From: an uncultured Aquimarina sp. | Lineage (GTDB): Bacteria > Bacteroidota > Bacteroidia > Flavobacteriales > Flavobacteriaceae | Reading direction: 5' to 3' | Assembly (NCBI GenBank): GCA_947498815.1 | Contig: CANMLU010000011.1 | Coordinates: 103,486 to 167,485, forward strand | DNA: 64,000 nucleotides | Shown: positions 1 to 8,686 of the stretch, piece by piece | Position numbering within the stretch: position 1 is the stretch's first letter | Layout of the letters: each line of letters opens with the position of its first letter | The notes under the pieces: generated by a model | Database searches by the model: none | What the model was told of the DNA's origin: nothing | Seen by the model: only the letters and a program-made list of their open reading frames with translations | Program-made: the position numbers and the translations under genes

Positions 1-511
1 TCAGGGCTACATTACCTTCAACATCTACCGAAACCGAGGGCACATTATCCAAAACATCACTCACCGTTCCACCACTCACTGTTAAATCTTTACCGACATT
101 GTAAATCTTTTTGTCAAGTTTTATTTCTACGGTAGTTTTTTCGGCAATAACGACAACATCATCCAGAGCTTCTCTGTCTAACCCCAATAAGATTGTTCCT
201 AAATCTCTATTTTGAAAGATTTTTTGTTTTGAAAATTTTTTAGTTTTAAAAGAAATATACTCTATAGAAATGTCATACATCCCAGCGTTGGTTTCAATAC
301 TAAATTTTCCATTTTCATCAGTAATTCCACCGGTGACGACTTTTTGTAATCTAGGGCTGAATAATGATATTGTTGCATATTCAAGAGGTTTTTTTGTGTC
401 TTGATCTACGATAGAGCCACTAATAATAACTGGACCTCTTTGAAAATCTCTATTTTGTGCATGTAATGAAATCCCAAGGATAATAAATAATACAAGTGTG
501 AGTTTTTTCAT
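1..511 (-). CDS. TonB-dependent receptor, N-terminal part (cut by window edge)
   Basis: Only the first 170 residues are inside the window; the gene continues past base 1. The ATG lies at 511-509 and is followed by a signal peptide (MKKLTLVLFIILGISLHAQ). Residues about 29-110 read as a carboxypeptidase-regulatory-like beta sandwich (ISGSIVDQDTKKPLEYATIS, then GGITDENGKFSIET), and the last visible residues (VSGGTVSDVLDNVPSVSVD) match the start of a TonB plug domain. This order is typical of Bacteroidota outer-membrane receptors of the OMP_b-brl_3 type. The substrate cannot be told from this part. It is separated from arsC by a perfect 36-bp palindrome, so it probably has its own promoter. Confidence 0.85.
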   Translation of the reverse strand, partial: MKKLTLVLFIILGISLHAQNRDFQRGPVIISGSIVDQDTKKPLEYATISLFSPRLQKVVTGGITDENGKFSIETNAGMYDISIEYISFKTKKFSKQKIFQNRDLGTILLGLDREALDDVVVIAEKTTVEIKLDKKIYNVGKDLTVSGGTVSDVLDNVPSVSVDVEGNVAL

Positions 512-593
512 TTAAAAATTGAATAATTCGTGTTAAAAGTATTGAAGCTGATATTGCAAACCGGTTAATAGTCTGTTAAACTAACTTATAAAT

Positions 594-629
594 TAAGTAA
601 GCCTTGTAAAATTTTACAAGGCTTACTTA
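594..629. terminator. Perfect 36-bp palindrome between arsC and the TonB receptor gene
   Basis: The 18-base arm at 594-611 is exactly mirrored at 612-629, centred on AAAATTTT. It lies 54 bases past the arsC stop and 82 bases before the receptor start. A terminator for arsC is the likeliest role, although no strong T-run follows on the minus strand; a binding site for a dimeric regulator is an alternative. Confidence 0.5.
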
Positions 630-683
630 GGACTTTATAATTTGAAAAAGGTTTAATTACAAAGTTTATTTTATTGAAAAAAT

Positions 684-1025
684 TTATAGGATAGCAACAA
701 CCTTTTGAGGAGGTCTGCCGATAATGGCCTTGTTACCTTTTACGACGATAGGTCTTTCAATTAGTTTTGGATTATCACACATGATCTTGATTAATTCCGT
801 ATCCGTAAGATTTTTACTTTTAAAGTTTTCCTTCCAAATCGCTTCATTCTTTCTTACCAGGTCTATTGGCGCTATGCCAAGCATTTTTATAAGTTCGCTT
901 AATTTGTTTTCAGTAAGAGGTGTATCTAGGTATTTGATGATAGTTACATCTTCTTTTTTTTCTTCTAGTATAGCAAGTGTTTCTCTTGATTTGCTACATC
1001 TTGGATTATGATAAATAGTTGTCAT
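684..1025 (-). CDS. arsC: ArsC-family reductase (arsenate reductase-like)
   Basis: 113 aa, the usual size for the glutaredoxin-dependent ArsC/Spx/YfgD family. The N-terminus carries HNPRCSKSRE, with the catalytic Cys10 in the position of the E. coli ArsC cysteine, and the C-terminus has the family signature RPIVVKGNKAIIGRPP. The family reduces arsenate to arsenite through a thiol cascade, but many chromosomal members without arsenic genes around them have unproven substrates. No arsB, arsR or acr3 gene is next to it, so arsenate reduction is inferred from the family only. Starts at ATG 1025. Confidence 0.85.
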   Translation of the reverse strand: MTTIYHNPRCSKSRETLAILEEKKEDVTIIKYLDTPLTENKLSELIKMLGIAPIDLVRKNEAIWKENFKSKNLTDTELIKIMCDNPKLIERPIVVKGNKAIIGRPPQKVVAIL

Positions 1026-1158
1026 AAATAATTATAAATGTAAAATGAATACTATAAAATGATAAATTAATATAAGGTTATTAATTAGTATTGATCATCT
1101 TTTTGTGCATAACAACAATTAAGACTCCGTAATTATTATAAAATAATAATTTAGTTTC

Positions 1159-1218
1159 CCTCAAACCTCAAACCTCAAACCTCAAACCTCAAACCTCAAA
1201 CCTCAAACCTCAAACCTC
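1159..1218. repeat. Heptanucleotide tandem repeat (CCTCAAA, 8 copies plus 4 bases)
   Basis: Eight exact head-to-tail copies of CCTCAAA run from 1159 to 1214, followed by CCTC to 1218. On the coding strand of prfB this reads GAGGTTT. The last two codons of prfB (Glu-Val) and its TGA stop are made by the first copies, so the array forms the very end of the gene and its 3' untranslated region. Copy number changes beyond the first two units would leave the protein unchanged. Confidence 0.95.
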
Positions 1219-2305
1219 TTTCTGTCCCATCATCATAAGATAGGCTTTTAAAAACCGATCAATATTTCCATCCATTACGGCATCAACATTACCAGTTTCT
1301 TCGGCGGTTCTTACGTCTTTTACTAATTTGTATGGATGCATCACATAGTTACGGATTTGCGATCCCCATTCTATTTTCATTTTAGAGGCTTCGATTTCAT
1401 CTCGTTGTGCTCGTTGTTTTTGAAGTTCTATTTCAAACAATTGAGATTTAAGCATTTGTAATGCTTTTAATCTGTTTTCCTGCTGCGATCTAGTATCCGA
1501 ACATGAAATCTGTATACCGGTTGGGAAGTGGGTTAATTGTACTTTAGTTTCCACTTTGTTTACATTCTGTCCACCTGCACCACTAGATCTAGATGTGATG
1601 ATCTCATAATCTGCAGGATTGATATCTATTTCAATACTATCATCTGCAAGAGGATACACGTATATAGATGCAAAAGAGGTATGCCGCTTGGCATTACTAT
1701 CAAAGGGAGAGATACGAACCAAGCGATGAACGCCATTTTCTCCTTTCAGCCAGCCAAAGGCATAATCACCTTCTATCTCAAGAGTAACTGTTTTTATACC
1801 GGCTACATCACCTCCTTGGTAGTTCAATTCTCTAATCTTGAATCCTTGCTTTTCTGCCCACATTAAGTACATACGCATCAGCATACTTGCCCAATCACAA
1901 CTTTCGGTACCACCGGCACCGGCTGTAATTTGCAAAACAGCGCTCATGTTATCACCCTCATCACTAAGCATATTTTTGAATTCTAAACCTTCAATCAGTG
2001 ATTTGGTTTCTTCATAACGCTCCAGGACCTCGGTTTCAGTAGCATCTTCTTCTTTATAAAACTCATACAGTACTTCGAGATCATCTACTGCTGTAGCTCC
2101 TCTTTCATAATCCGAAACCCATTTTTTTTCGGTATTAAGTGCACGCATTATTTTTTCGGCTTCCTGGGCATTATCCCAGAAATTGGGAGCAAATGTTTTT
2201 TCTTCTTCGTTTGCTATTTCAATAAGTTTGGCATCAATGTCAAAGATACCTCCTTAACGCAACCAGGCGTTTTCTGAGATCTAGTAATGTCTCGGTAGTA
2301 ATCAT
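1210..2305 (-). CDS. prfB: Peptide chain release factor 2, with programmed +1 frameshift
   Basis: RF2 ends translation at UGA and UAA codons. The full gene starts at ATG 2305, reads [21 protein letters not shown], meets an in-frame TGA at 2242-2240, and continues in the +1 frame with [14 protein letters not shown] to the TGA at 1212-1210. The total of 364 aa is the normal RF2 length, whereas the uninterrupted frame from 2148 gives only 312 aa. The GGQ catalytic motif ([11 protein letters not shown]) and the RF2-specific SPF stop-recognition motif (VRISPFDSN) are both present. The stop is a UGA, which RF2 itself reads, and it lies inside a heptamer repeat. The gene is transcribed away from the metalloprotease gene. 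Confidence 0.95.
2239..2254 (-). promoter_or_regulatory. prfB programmed +1 frameshift site
   Basis: On the coding strand the bases are AGGAGG TAT CTT TGA C. This matches the well-known RF2 autoregulation site: a Shine-Dalgarno-like AGGAGG stimulator close upstream of the slippery CUU-UGA. When RF2 is scarce, slow termination at UGA lets the ribosome slip to UUU and continue with GAC. The in-frame stop is at 2242-2240 and the +1 frame joins the downstream reading frame exactly. Confidence 0.95.
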
Positions 2306-2322
2306 ATTCTAATTCTTTCTTG

Positions 2323-2330
2323 CAAAAATA
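2323..2330 (-). promoter_or_regulatory. Candidate -7 box for prfB
   Basis: The minus strand reads TATTTTTG, matching the Bacteroidota -7 consensus TAnnTTTG, 17 bases upstream of the prfB ATG. No clear TTG at -33 is seen, so support is moderate. Confidence 0.4.
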
Positions 2331-2416
2331 GGATTTAACAGTTCAGAAGGAAATAATTTTGGTATTATTTTATAGTTTTAATGCTTTTACAATTTTCACT
2401 ACATAAATCACTCTTG

Positions 2417-4828
2417 ATGAAAGCTTATTTTACTCTTGTATTCTTTCTTGTTACTCATATTATTTGTTCTCAATTTCTCGAAAAACAGAAAGATTTAACG
2501 GCATATAAAGGTTATTTTAATTTCTATTATAACGAATCAAAGGATGAGATTTATGTAGAGGTTAATAAGTTAGATTCAGAATTTTTATATGTTCATTCTT
2601 TGGCTACAGGTTTAGGTTCAAATGATATAGGTTTGGACAGAGGTCAGATAGGGGATGGTGTGATCGTCAAGTTTAAAAAATCGGGCAATAAGTTGTTACT
2701 TATCCAACCCAATCAAAGATACCGTGCAATAACCGATAATAAATTAGAGAAAAGTAGTGTAGAGCAGGCATTTGCTTCTTCTGTATTGTTCGGATTTCCA
2801 ATTAAGGAAGAGAAATCTGGTACTTATATTATTGATATTACTCCATTTCTTTTGCAGGATACACATGATGTAATAGGTAGATTGAAATCACAGAAAGAAG
2901 GAACTTATGCCGTTGATAAAAATCGTAGCGCTTTACATCTTGAAAATACTAGGGCATTTCCAAAGAATATAGAGTTTGAAGCACTAATTACATATAAAGG
3001 AACTCCAACGGGCTCTAATATTAGATCGGTAGCTCCAAATTCTAAATTTTTGACCGTGACACAGCATCATTCATTTGTTGAATTACCAGATGATGGTTTC
3101 AAAAAAAGAGCGTTTGACCCACGAAGCGGGGCATTTTCTATTTCATATATGGATTATGCTACACCAGTCCAAGAACCCATAATAAAACGGTATGTAGCTC
3201 GCCATCGTTTGGAAAAAAAGAATCCAAACCAAGCTGTTAGTGAAGCTAAAGAACCTATTGTTTACTATTTGGATCCAGGAACTCCAGAACCTGTCCGTTC
3301 TGCATTATTGGATGGTGCCAAATGGTGGAACCAAGCATTCGAAGCTATAGGTTATAAAGATGCGTTTCAAGTAAAGTTATTGCCACCGGGAGCGGATATG
3401 TTGGATATACGGTATAATGTTATTCAGTGGGTGCATCGTTCTACTCGGGGGTGGAGTTATGGAGCTAGTGTGGTTGATCCGAGAACTGGTGAAATCTTAA
3501 AAGGGCATGTGAGTCTGGGAAGTTTAAGAATTCGTCAAGACTTTTTGATCGCTCAAGCATTATTGAATAGACCTTTTAAAGATAGTGATGATAATTATAA
3601 CCCAATGTTGGAGATGGCGTTAGCACGTATTCGTCAATTATCGGCTCATGAGGTTGGTCATACTATCGGCCTAGCTCATAATTTTGCAGCAAGTACCAAT
3701 GGCAGAGCATCGGTAATGGATTATCCACATCCAATGGTAACTTTAAAAGAAGGCAATATTGATTTGTCTAATGCATACGATACCAAAATCGGGGCATGGG
3801 ATAAAGTTACTGTAGCGTATAGTTATTCAGAATTTGATGAGAATTTGAATGAGAAAGATGAACTCAATAAAATTTTGAATAGGGCTTATCAATCCGGTTT
3901 GCGGTTTATCACAGATAGCGATGCAAGACCACAAGGAGGGGCTCATGAATTGGCACATCTATGGGATAATGGGAAAAGTGCTGTGGATGAATTAAAAAAT
4001 GTATTGAAGGTACGAGAAGTGGCTATTGCTAATTTTTCTACTGATAATATTAGAAATAATGAACCTTATTCTGTTTTGGAAGATGTTTTTGTACCGCTTT
4101 ATTTGTTTCATAGGTATCAAACCGAGGCAGCTGTAAAGCTTATTGGAGGATTAAATTATAATTATGCGGTAAAAGGAGATCAACAAAGTGTTTTAAAAAC
4201 AGTTTCTGTTAAAAAACAAAAAGAAGCACTTAAACTAGTATTGCAAACATTGGCTCCTAAAACCTTGGCTATTCCACAAGATAAACTAGCTTTATTTCCA
4301 CCTAGAGCGTTTGGTTATCATCGCACTCGAGAATCTTTTACCGGAAAAACAGGAGTCGGTTTTGATGCACTTGGTGTCACTTCCACGGCAAGTGATATGA
4401 GTTTGTCTTTATTGTTACATCCCGAAAGAGCCTCACGCCTAGTCCAGCAAAAAGGTTTAGACCAAAATCAGTTAGGATTATCTGATATGCTAGATGAACT
4501 AATAAGTTTTACCTTTGAAAAGAATCCAAAAAGTGATTATCAAAATGAAATTGCAAATACTGTTAAATCTAATGTCTTAAAACATTTAATGAGTTTAAGT
4601 AATAACAAAAAGGCATACGCTCAGGTGAATGCAATCGCTTATTCTAAAATATTAGATTTGGCAACTCTTCTTAAAAACAACCAGGTAGGCTCTATAAACA
4701 AAATGTATAATACCTATTATTTAAAACAGATTAATGACTTTTTAGAAAAACCTGAAAACTTTAAAGTAATACCTTCGCCAAAAATCCCGGATGGTTCACC
4801 TATTGGAAGTTTTGAGTGTGGATTTTAA
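2417..4828 (+). CDS. Secreted zinc-dependent metalloprotease (DUF5117/DUF4953 type)
   Basis: About 803 aa from ATG 2417; an ATG at 2381 would add 12 residues before the signal peptide, so the later start is preferred (MKAYFTLVFFLVTHIICSQ). The central part holds HEVGHTIGLAHN starting near residue 411, the extended metzincin-like HExxHxxGxxH zinc motif with Glu as the base. The upstream region (DPRSGAFSISYMDYATP) and the downstream region fit the large Bacteroidota metalloprotease family with DUF5117, DUF4953 and DUF5118 parts. The protein is likely periplasmic or exported; its substrate is unknown. Threonine aldolase follows after 21 bases on the same strand and may be co-transcribed. Confidence 0.88.
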   Translation: MKAYFTLVFFLVTHIICSQFLEKQKDLTAYKGYFNFYYNESKDEIYVEVNKLDSEFLYVHSLATGLGSNDIGLDRGQIGDGVIVKFKKSGNKLLLIQPNQRYRAITDNKLEKSSVEQAFASSVLFGFPIKEEKSGTYIIDITPFLLQDTHDVIGRLKSQKEGTYAVDKNRSALHLENTRAFPKNIEFEALITYKGTPTGSNIRSVAPNSKFLTVTQHHSFVELPDDGFKKRAFDPRSGAFSISYMDYATPVQEPIIKRYVARHRLEKKNPNQAVSEAKEPIVYYLDPGTPEPVRSALLDGAKWWNQAFEAIGYKDAFQVKLLPPGADMLDIRYNVIQWVHRSTRGWSYGASVVDPRTGEILKGHVSLGSLRIRQDFLIAQALLNRPFKDSDDNYNPMLEMALARIRQLSAHEVGHTIGLAHNFAASTNGRASVMDYPHPMVTLKEGNIDLSNAYDTKIGAWDKVTVAYSYSEFDENLNEKDELNKILNRAYQSGLRFITDSDARPQGGAHELAHLWDNGKSAVDELKNVLKVREVAIANFSTDNIRNNEPYSVLEDVFVPLYLFHRYQTEAAVKLIGGLNYNYAVKGDQQSVLKTVSVKKQKEALKLVLQTLAPKTLAIPQDKLALFPPRAFGYHRTRESFTGKTGVGFDALGVTSTASDMSLSLLLHPERASRLVQQKGLDQNQLGLSDMLDELISFTFEKNPKSDYQNEIANTVKSNVLKHLMSLSNNKKAYAQVNAIAYSKILDLATLLKNNQVGSINKMYNTYYLKQINDFLEKPENFKVIPSPKIPDGSPIGSFECGF

Positions 4829-4849
4829 ATAATTTTTAAAAGATAATTA

Positions 4850-5881
4850 ATGAAAATAGACCTTAGAAGCGATACAGTTACCAAACCAACTCCAGAAATG
4901 CTTCATGCAATGATGAGTGCAAATGTTGGAGATGATGTATATAAAGAAGATCCAACAGTAAACGAATTAGAAAAGAGAATTGCCAATATGTTTGGTAAGG
5001 AAAAGGCACTGTTTTTTCCGTCGGGTAGTATGGCGAATCAAGCGGCAATTAAATTACATACACAACCCGGAGAACAACTCATAGCAGATCAATATGCGCA
5101 TGTGTATAATTATGAAGGAGGAGGGGTGTCTTTTAATAGCGGTGTTTCTTGCAAGTTAATAAATGGTCATCGAGGAATGATAACGGCTGCACAAGTCGAA
5201 GTCTCAATTAACCCTCCAGATTTTTATCATAGTCCACTTACGAGCTTGGTGTGTATAGAGAACACTACAAATAAAGGAGGGGGAGCGTGTTATGATTTTG
5301 AAGAAATAATAAAAATAGGAAATGTTTGCAAAGATCATGATCTAGGATACCATTTGGATGGTGCAAGATTATGGAATGCTTTGGTAGCGAAAGGTGAAAG
5401 CGCTCAACAATATGGTGATGTATTTGATACTATTTCTGTTTGTTTAAGCAAAGGCCTTGGAGCTCCTGTAGGATCTGTATTGATAGGTGATGAAGATATT
5501 ATGGAGAATGCAATTCGGGTGAGAAAGGTGTTAGGAGGTGGAATGCGTCAAGTTGGATATTTGGCAGCCGCAGGACTTTATGCTTTAGAACATCACATAA
5601 CTCGATTGAAAGAAGATCATCGAAAAGCAAAAGAAATAGGAAGGGTATTAGAACAACTTTCTTTCGTAAAACATGTAGAACCTATAGATACAAACATTAT
5701 TATATTTACTATAGAAGGCAATGAAGAAGAATTTATTTCGCAAATGGCTTCGAAAAATGTTCATTTTTACGGAATGGGTCAAGGAAAGTTACGATTTGTA
5801 ACGCATTTGGGTTATACAGATGATATGCATTCTGTTTTCCTTGAACTATTATCATCAAAAAAACTAGATAAAGTTATTTAA
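4850..5881 (+). CDS. ltaE: Low-specificity L-threonine aldolase
   Basis: 343 aa PLP-dependent fold-type I enzyme that cleaves L-threonine or allo-threonine to glycine and acetaldehyde. It opens with the family hallmark [16 protein letters not shown] and has [15 protein letters not shown]. The PLP lysine is Lys201 in [14 protein letters not shown], and the cofactor aspartate lies in [11 protein letters not shown]. The length is normal. It lies 21 bases after the metalloprotease gene. Its last codons form the left arm of a strong terminator. Confidence 0.93.
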   Translation: MKIDLRSDTVTKPTPEMLHAMMSANVGDDVYKEDPTVNELEKRIANMFGKEKALFFPSGSMANQAAIKLHTQPGEQLIADQYAHVYNYEGGGVSFNSGVSCKLINGHRGMITAAQVEVSINPPDFYHSPLTSLVCIENTTNKGGGACYDFEEIIKIGNVCKDHDLGYHLDGARLWNALVAKGESAQQYGDVFDTISVCLSKGLGAPVGSVLIGDEDIMENAIRVRKVLGGGMRQVGYLAAAGLYALEHHITRLKEDHRKAKEIGRVLEQLSFVKHVEPIDTNIIIFTIEGNEEEFISQMASKNVHFYGMGQGKLRFVTHLGYTDDMHSVFLELLSSKKLDKVI

Positions 5882-5902
5882 ATAACTTTATCTAGTTTTT
5901 TT
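5857..5902. terminator. Bidirectional terminator between threonine aldolase and yegP-like gene
   Basis: A perfect inverted repeat (arms 5857-5879 and 5880-5902) with A-run on one side and T-run on the other. It overlaps the end of the aldolase gene and sits just past the stop of the convergent gene at 5921, so it can serve both. Confidence 0.85.
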
Positions 5903-5920
5903 ATATCATTAAGAAAAAGA

Positions 5921-6241
5921 TTAGACCTCTTTAGTATCTGCCCCTGCAGCATTTTCTTTTACAGAATTAATGCCATTTTCCATACCAGATTCCGAAGAAT
6001 ACATTTGACTGCTTCCAATTACCTGACCATTCCCTGCTTTCAAATTAAAAAAGAACTTACCATTTTTTGCAGTTTTACGTTCATAGCGTCCATCATCAGA
6101 GGAATTCTTTTGTACAGAAGCTATTCCATTTTCTGCCGCTGATTTGCTGTTATATACTTCGCTGGTTAGGATGACTTGCCCATTTTTTGCCTTTAAAGTA
6201 AAATGATAATTAGATCCTTCTTTATTTTTGAGTTCGAACAT
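5921..6241 (-). CDS. YegP family protein (DUF1508), two repeats
   Basis: 106 aa made of two copies of the DUF1508 motif: KEGSNYHFTLKAKNGQVILT..Y.SKSAAENGI..V and NGKFFFNLKAGNGQVIGSS..Y.SESGMENGI..V. This is the full two-repeat form of the YegP family. The fold is known from structures, but the cell function is not established. It is cytoplasmic with no signal peptide, and it is convergent with threonine aldolase. Confidence 0.88.
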   Translation of the reverse strand: MFELKNKEGSNYHFTLKAKNGQVILTSEVYNSKSAAENGIASVQKNSSDDGRYERKTAKNGKFFFNLKAGNGQVIGSSQMYSSESGMENGINSVKENAAGADTKEV

Positions 6242-6469
6242 AGTGTTAAATTTTTATTGTTTTACCTTTTCTATAAAATTATGTAATTAAAAGCAAAAAG
6301 AAAAATGTAAAATGAAGTTGTGCTATTTCCTAATTGTTTTTTATCGAAAAAAAATACAGATTGTCGAGAATTGATAATTTATAGCCATTCAAAAGAGAGC
6401 TGTTGTTTCTTGTAGGGATTAATTTCGTATCTTATTAATAACTAATTATTTACCATTAAATCATCAACT

Positions 6470-7573
6470 ATGAAAAAAATCGCACTTGGGGCATTGCTTC
6501 TAATTTGTGGGTTCAACGCAAATGCTCAACAAGATTTACCAGCCAACCCAGAACCAGGAAAATGTTATGTTCGTTGTACTACTCCTGATGTATACGAAAA
6601 TCAAACAGTAAAAGTACAAGTTACACCAGAGTATAAAAAGTTAAAGACATTTCCGGCTACTTATAAGACTGTTACTGAAAAAGTAATTATAAAAGAAGCT
6701 TCAAAGAAACTTGCAGTGATTCCTGCAAAGTACAAAACTGAAACCGTTACTTTTATTAAGAAACAAGGAGCTTCAGCTCTAAAAGTCATTCCGGCAAAAT
6801 TAGCAAGTGGAGCAGAAACAGTCGAAATAAAGCCTGCTTATGCGCAATGGGAATTGGGAGCTCCAGCTCCAGATTGTGCTTCTAGCAACCCTGATGATTG
6901 TCGTTACTGGTGTTATAAAGGGTATCCTGCAGAGTTTACAACAGTACCTGTAAAAACTCTAGGAGCAGATGCATCAACGCAAAGCTCTTCAATTGCCGAG
7001 CAAACGGGTACATATACAAAAAGAGTATTAGTTGAACCGGCGAGAGTCGTAGAAGAAGTTATTCCAGAAGAGTACGGTACTGTAACCAAAACGGTTCTTG
7101 CAAAAGATGCCTATACAGAAGAAGTAATAGTGCCTGCTACTTTTAAAGAAGTTTCTAAAGAAGTATTAACTCAAAAAGGAGGATTAACTACTTGGAAAGA
7201 AGTTGAATGTTCTTTGGTAGAGTACTCTGCTTTACCAATTAACTGGAATTTAGGAAGTGCTACATTAACTCCACAAGCAAAAAGTATAATTGATACAAGA
7301 TTAATGCCTGTGTTAGCAAATAATGCTGGAGCAAAAATGGAAATTGCTTCTCATACAGATGCAAGAGGATCTAAAACAAATAACAAAGCACTTTCGGATA
7401 GAAGAGCGCAATCGGTTGTAAACTACTTGATTGCTAAAGGAGTAAACGCAAGTCGATTGGTTGCCAATGGATATGGAGAAACTAGACTAAAAAATAGATG
7501 TGCCGATGGTGTTACTTGTACAGAAAGACAACATGCATCAAACAGAAGAACAGAATTTAGATTAATTCAATAA
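6470..7573 (+). CDS. OmpA family outer-membrane/peptidoglycan-binding protein
   Basis: 367 aa with a clear signal peptide (MKKIALGALLLICGFNANA, cut before QQ). The middle, about residues 40-235, is made of repeating beta-rich units with VIPAKYKTETV or VIPEEYGTVTK phrases and contains a Cys pair region (DCASSNPDDCRYWC). The C-terminus, about residues 250-367, is an OmpA-like peptidoglycan-binding domain: NWNLGSATLTPQAKSIID, ASHTDARGSKTNNKALSDRRA, VANGYGETR. It probably links the outer membrane to the cell wall. A near-consensus -7 box (TAATTTCG, 6420-6427) lies 43 bases upstream. Confidence 0.9.
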   Translation: MKKIALGALLLICGFNANAQQDLPANPEPGKCYVRCTTPDVYENQTVKVQVTPEYKKLKTFPATYKTVTEKVIIKEASKKLAVIPAKYKTETVTFIKKQGASALKVIPAKLASGAETVEIKPAYAQWELGAPAPDCASSNPDDCRYWCYKGYPAEFTTVPVKTLGADASTQSSSIAEQTGTYTKRVLVEPARVVEEVIPEEYGTVTKTVLAKDAYTEEVIVPATFKEVSKEVLTQKGGLTTWKEVECSLVEYSALPINWNLGSATLTPQAKSIIDTRLMPVLANNAGAKMEIASHTDARGSKTNNKALSDRRAQSVVNYLIAKGVNASRLVANGYGETRLKNRCADGVTCTERQHASNRRTEFRLIQ

Positions 7574-7591
7574 TTAACCTTAAGCGTTAAT

Positions 7592-7625
7592 AAAAAATGC
7601 CCGATACGTTTATCGGGCATTTTTT
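7592..7625. terminator. Terminator between ompA-like and thioredoxin genes
   Basis: A 15-bp stem (7592-7606 with 7611-7625) with loop CGTT, flanked by A-run and T-run. It serves the plus-strand OmpA gene and overlaps the stop codon of the convergent thioredoxin gene. Confidence 0.9.
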
Positions 7626-8079
7626 ATTTTTCAAACTTTTCGAGCAATTCAAAATAATACTTAGGATCTCTTAAAGAGTTATAGCCAGAAACTTCGTCAA
7701 GAAGCTTTCCTTTTGGTGATAAAATAGTGACCAAAGGAAATGATTTGTCTTTATTGTATTTTTCCAATAATTTATAATTATGTTTCCGTTGTTGATCAGT
7801 TAAAAGATCCTGGTTTCTCGGAATATCAACAACAAGAAATACATATGAACTTTTGTATTCTTTAAATTTTTTGGTGTTAAAAAAATCTTCTTTTAACATT
7901 ATACACGGTGTGCACCAGTCACTACCAGTAAAATACATTAAAATAGATTTACCCTTGGTGTCTGCAATATGCATTGCTTTGTCAAAATCTTGCACCCATA
8001 AATTATCTGTCTTCTTAATAGCATCTTGAGAAAAAGAAAACATTGATGTAAAACACAGGGTCAGTAAAATATATCTCAT
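7624..8079 (-). CDS. Periplasmic thioredoxin-fold protein
   Basis: 151 aa with a signal peptide ending at SFSQ (residue 18) and a thioredoxin-like domain with the redox motif WCTPC at residues 55-59 (TGSDWCTPCIMLKEDFF). The cis-proline region is in DKSFPLVTILSPKGK. Such proteins reduce or isomerise disulfides in the periplasm; the partner is unknown. It is convergent with the OmpA gene, whose middle part has several cysteines, but a functional link is only speculation. Confidence 0.88.
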   Translation of the reverse strand: MRYILLTLCFTSMFSFSQDAIKKTDNLWVQDFDKAMHIADTKGKSILMYFTGSDWCTPCIMLKEDFFNTKKFKEYKSSYVFLVVDIPRNQDLLTDQQRKHNYKLLEKYNKDKSFPLVTILSPKGKLLDEVSGYNSLRDPKYYFELLEKFEK

Positions 8080-8144
8080 TTCAATTTATATTAATAATCG
8101 AACAATTAGTCATGCTAATTATGGTATTACTAAATTGATAAAGC

Positions 8145-8471
8145 CTATTTCATAAAAGAATCCATCCCAGGAATATTTGGCATTCCTTCTTTAGCCGCTG
8201 CGGCCAATTCAGATTCTTGTATTTTGGTAGCCTTTTCAATAGCCTTATTTAAAGTCAAGATCAAATAATCTTCTAATTGCTCTTTATCAGCTAGTAAACT
8301 ATCATCAATAGTTATACCATTTATTTTTCTATTGGCTGTTATAGTAACCTTCAAAAGATGATCAGTACTACTTTCATCAATTAAAACGGTGTCAAGCCTT
8401 TTTTTCGTTTCTTCAACTTTTTTCTGGGCTTCTTTCAATTTACCCATCATTCCCATCATATCTCCGAACAT
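8145..8471 (-). CDS. YbaB/EbfC family nucleoid-associated protein
   Basis: 108 aa, normal for the family, with the starting signature [27 protein letters not shown] and a central [18 protein letters not shown]. Members form dimers that bind DNA and organise the nucleoid. It is often next to dnaX/recR in other bacteria, but not here. ATG at 8471. Confidence 0.93.
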   Translation of the reverse strand: MFGDMMGMMGKLKEAQKKVEETKKRLDTVLIDESSTDHLLKVTITANRKINGITIDDSLLADKEQLEDYLILTLNKAIEKATKIQESELAAAAKEGMPNIPGMDSFMK

Positions 8472-8647
8472 GCGTGTGTTTTTTAGTTTATAATGACAAA
8501 ATTAATGTTTTGACTTTTAATAAACCAGTAGATTATTATGAAATGAATTATGGCAATTATCAAGGTAATAGACACATTTTATCAGATTGTTGAATAATAT
8601 TATTAGAAATTGGTATAAACTTCACATATTATCTTTTTATTATGACT

Positions 8648-8655
8648 TATTTTTG
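8648..8655 (+). promoter_or_regulatory. Candidate -7 box for the S9 peptidase gene
   Basis: TATTTTTG matches the TAnnTTTG consensus and lies 31 bases before the TTG start at 8687, supporting that start. Confidence 0.45.
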
Positions 8656-8686
8656 CAACTTCGTGTAAAATAATACTGATATAAAT

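Noticed and set aside
1210-2305. prfB as a frameshifted pseudogene
   Set aside because: The in-frame TGA is part of the standard RF2 frameshift site and the +1 frame restores the normal full-length protein.
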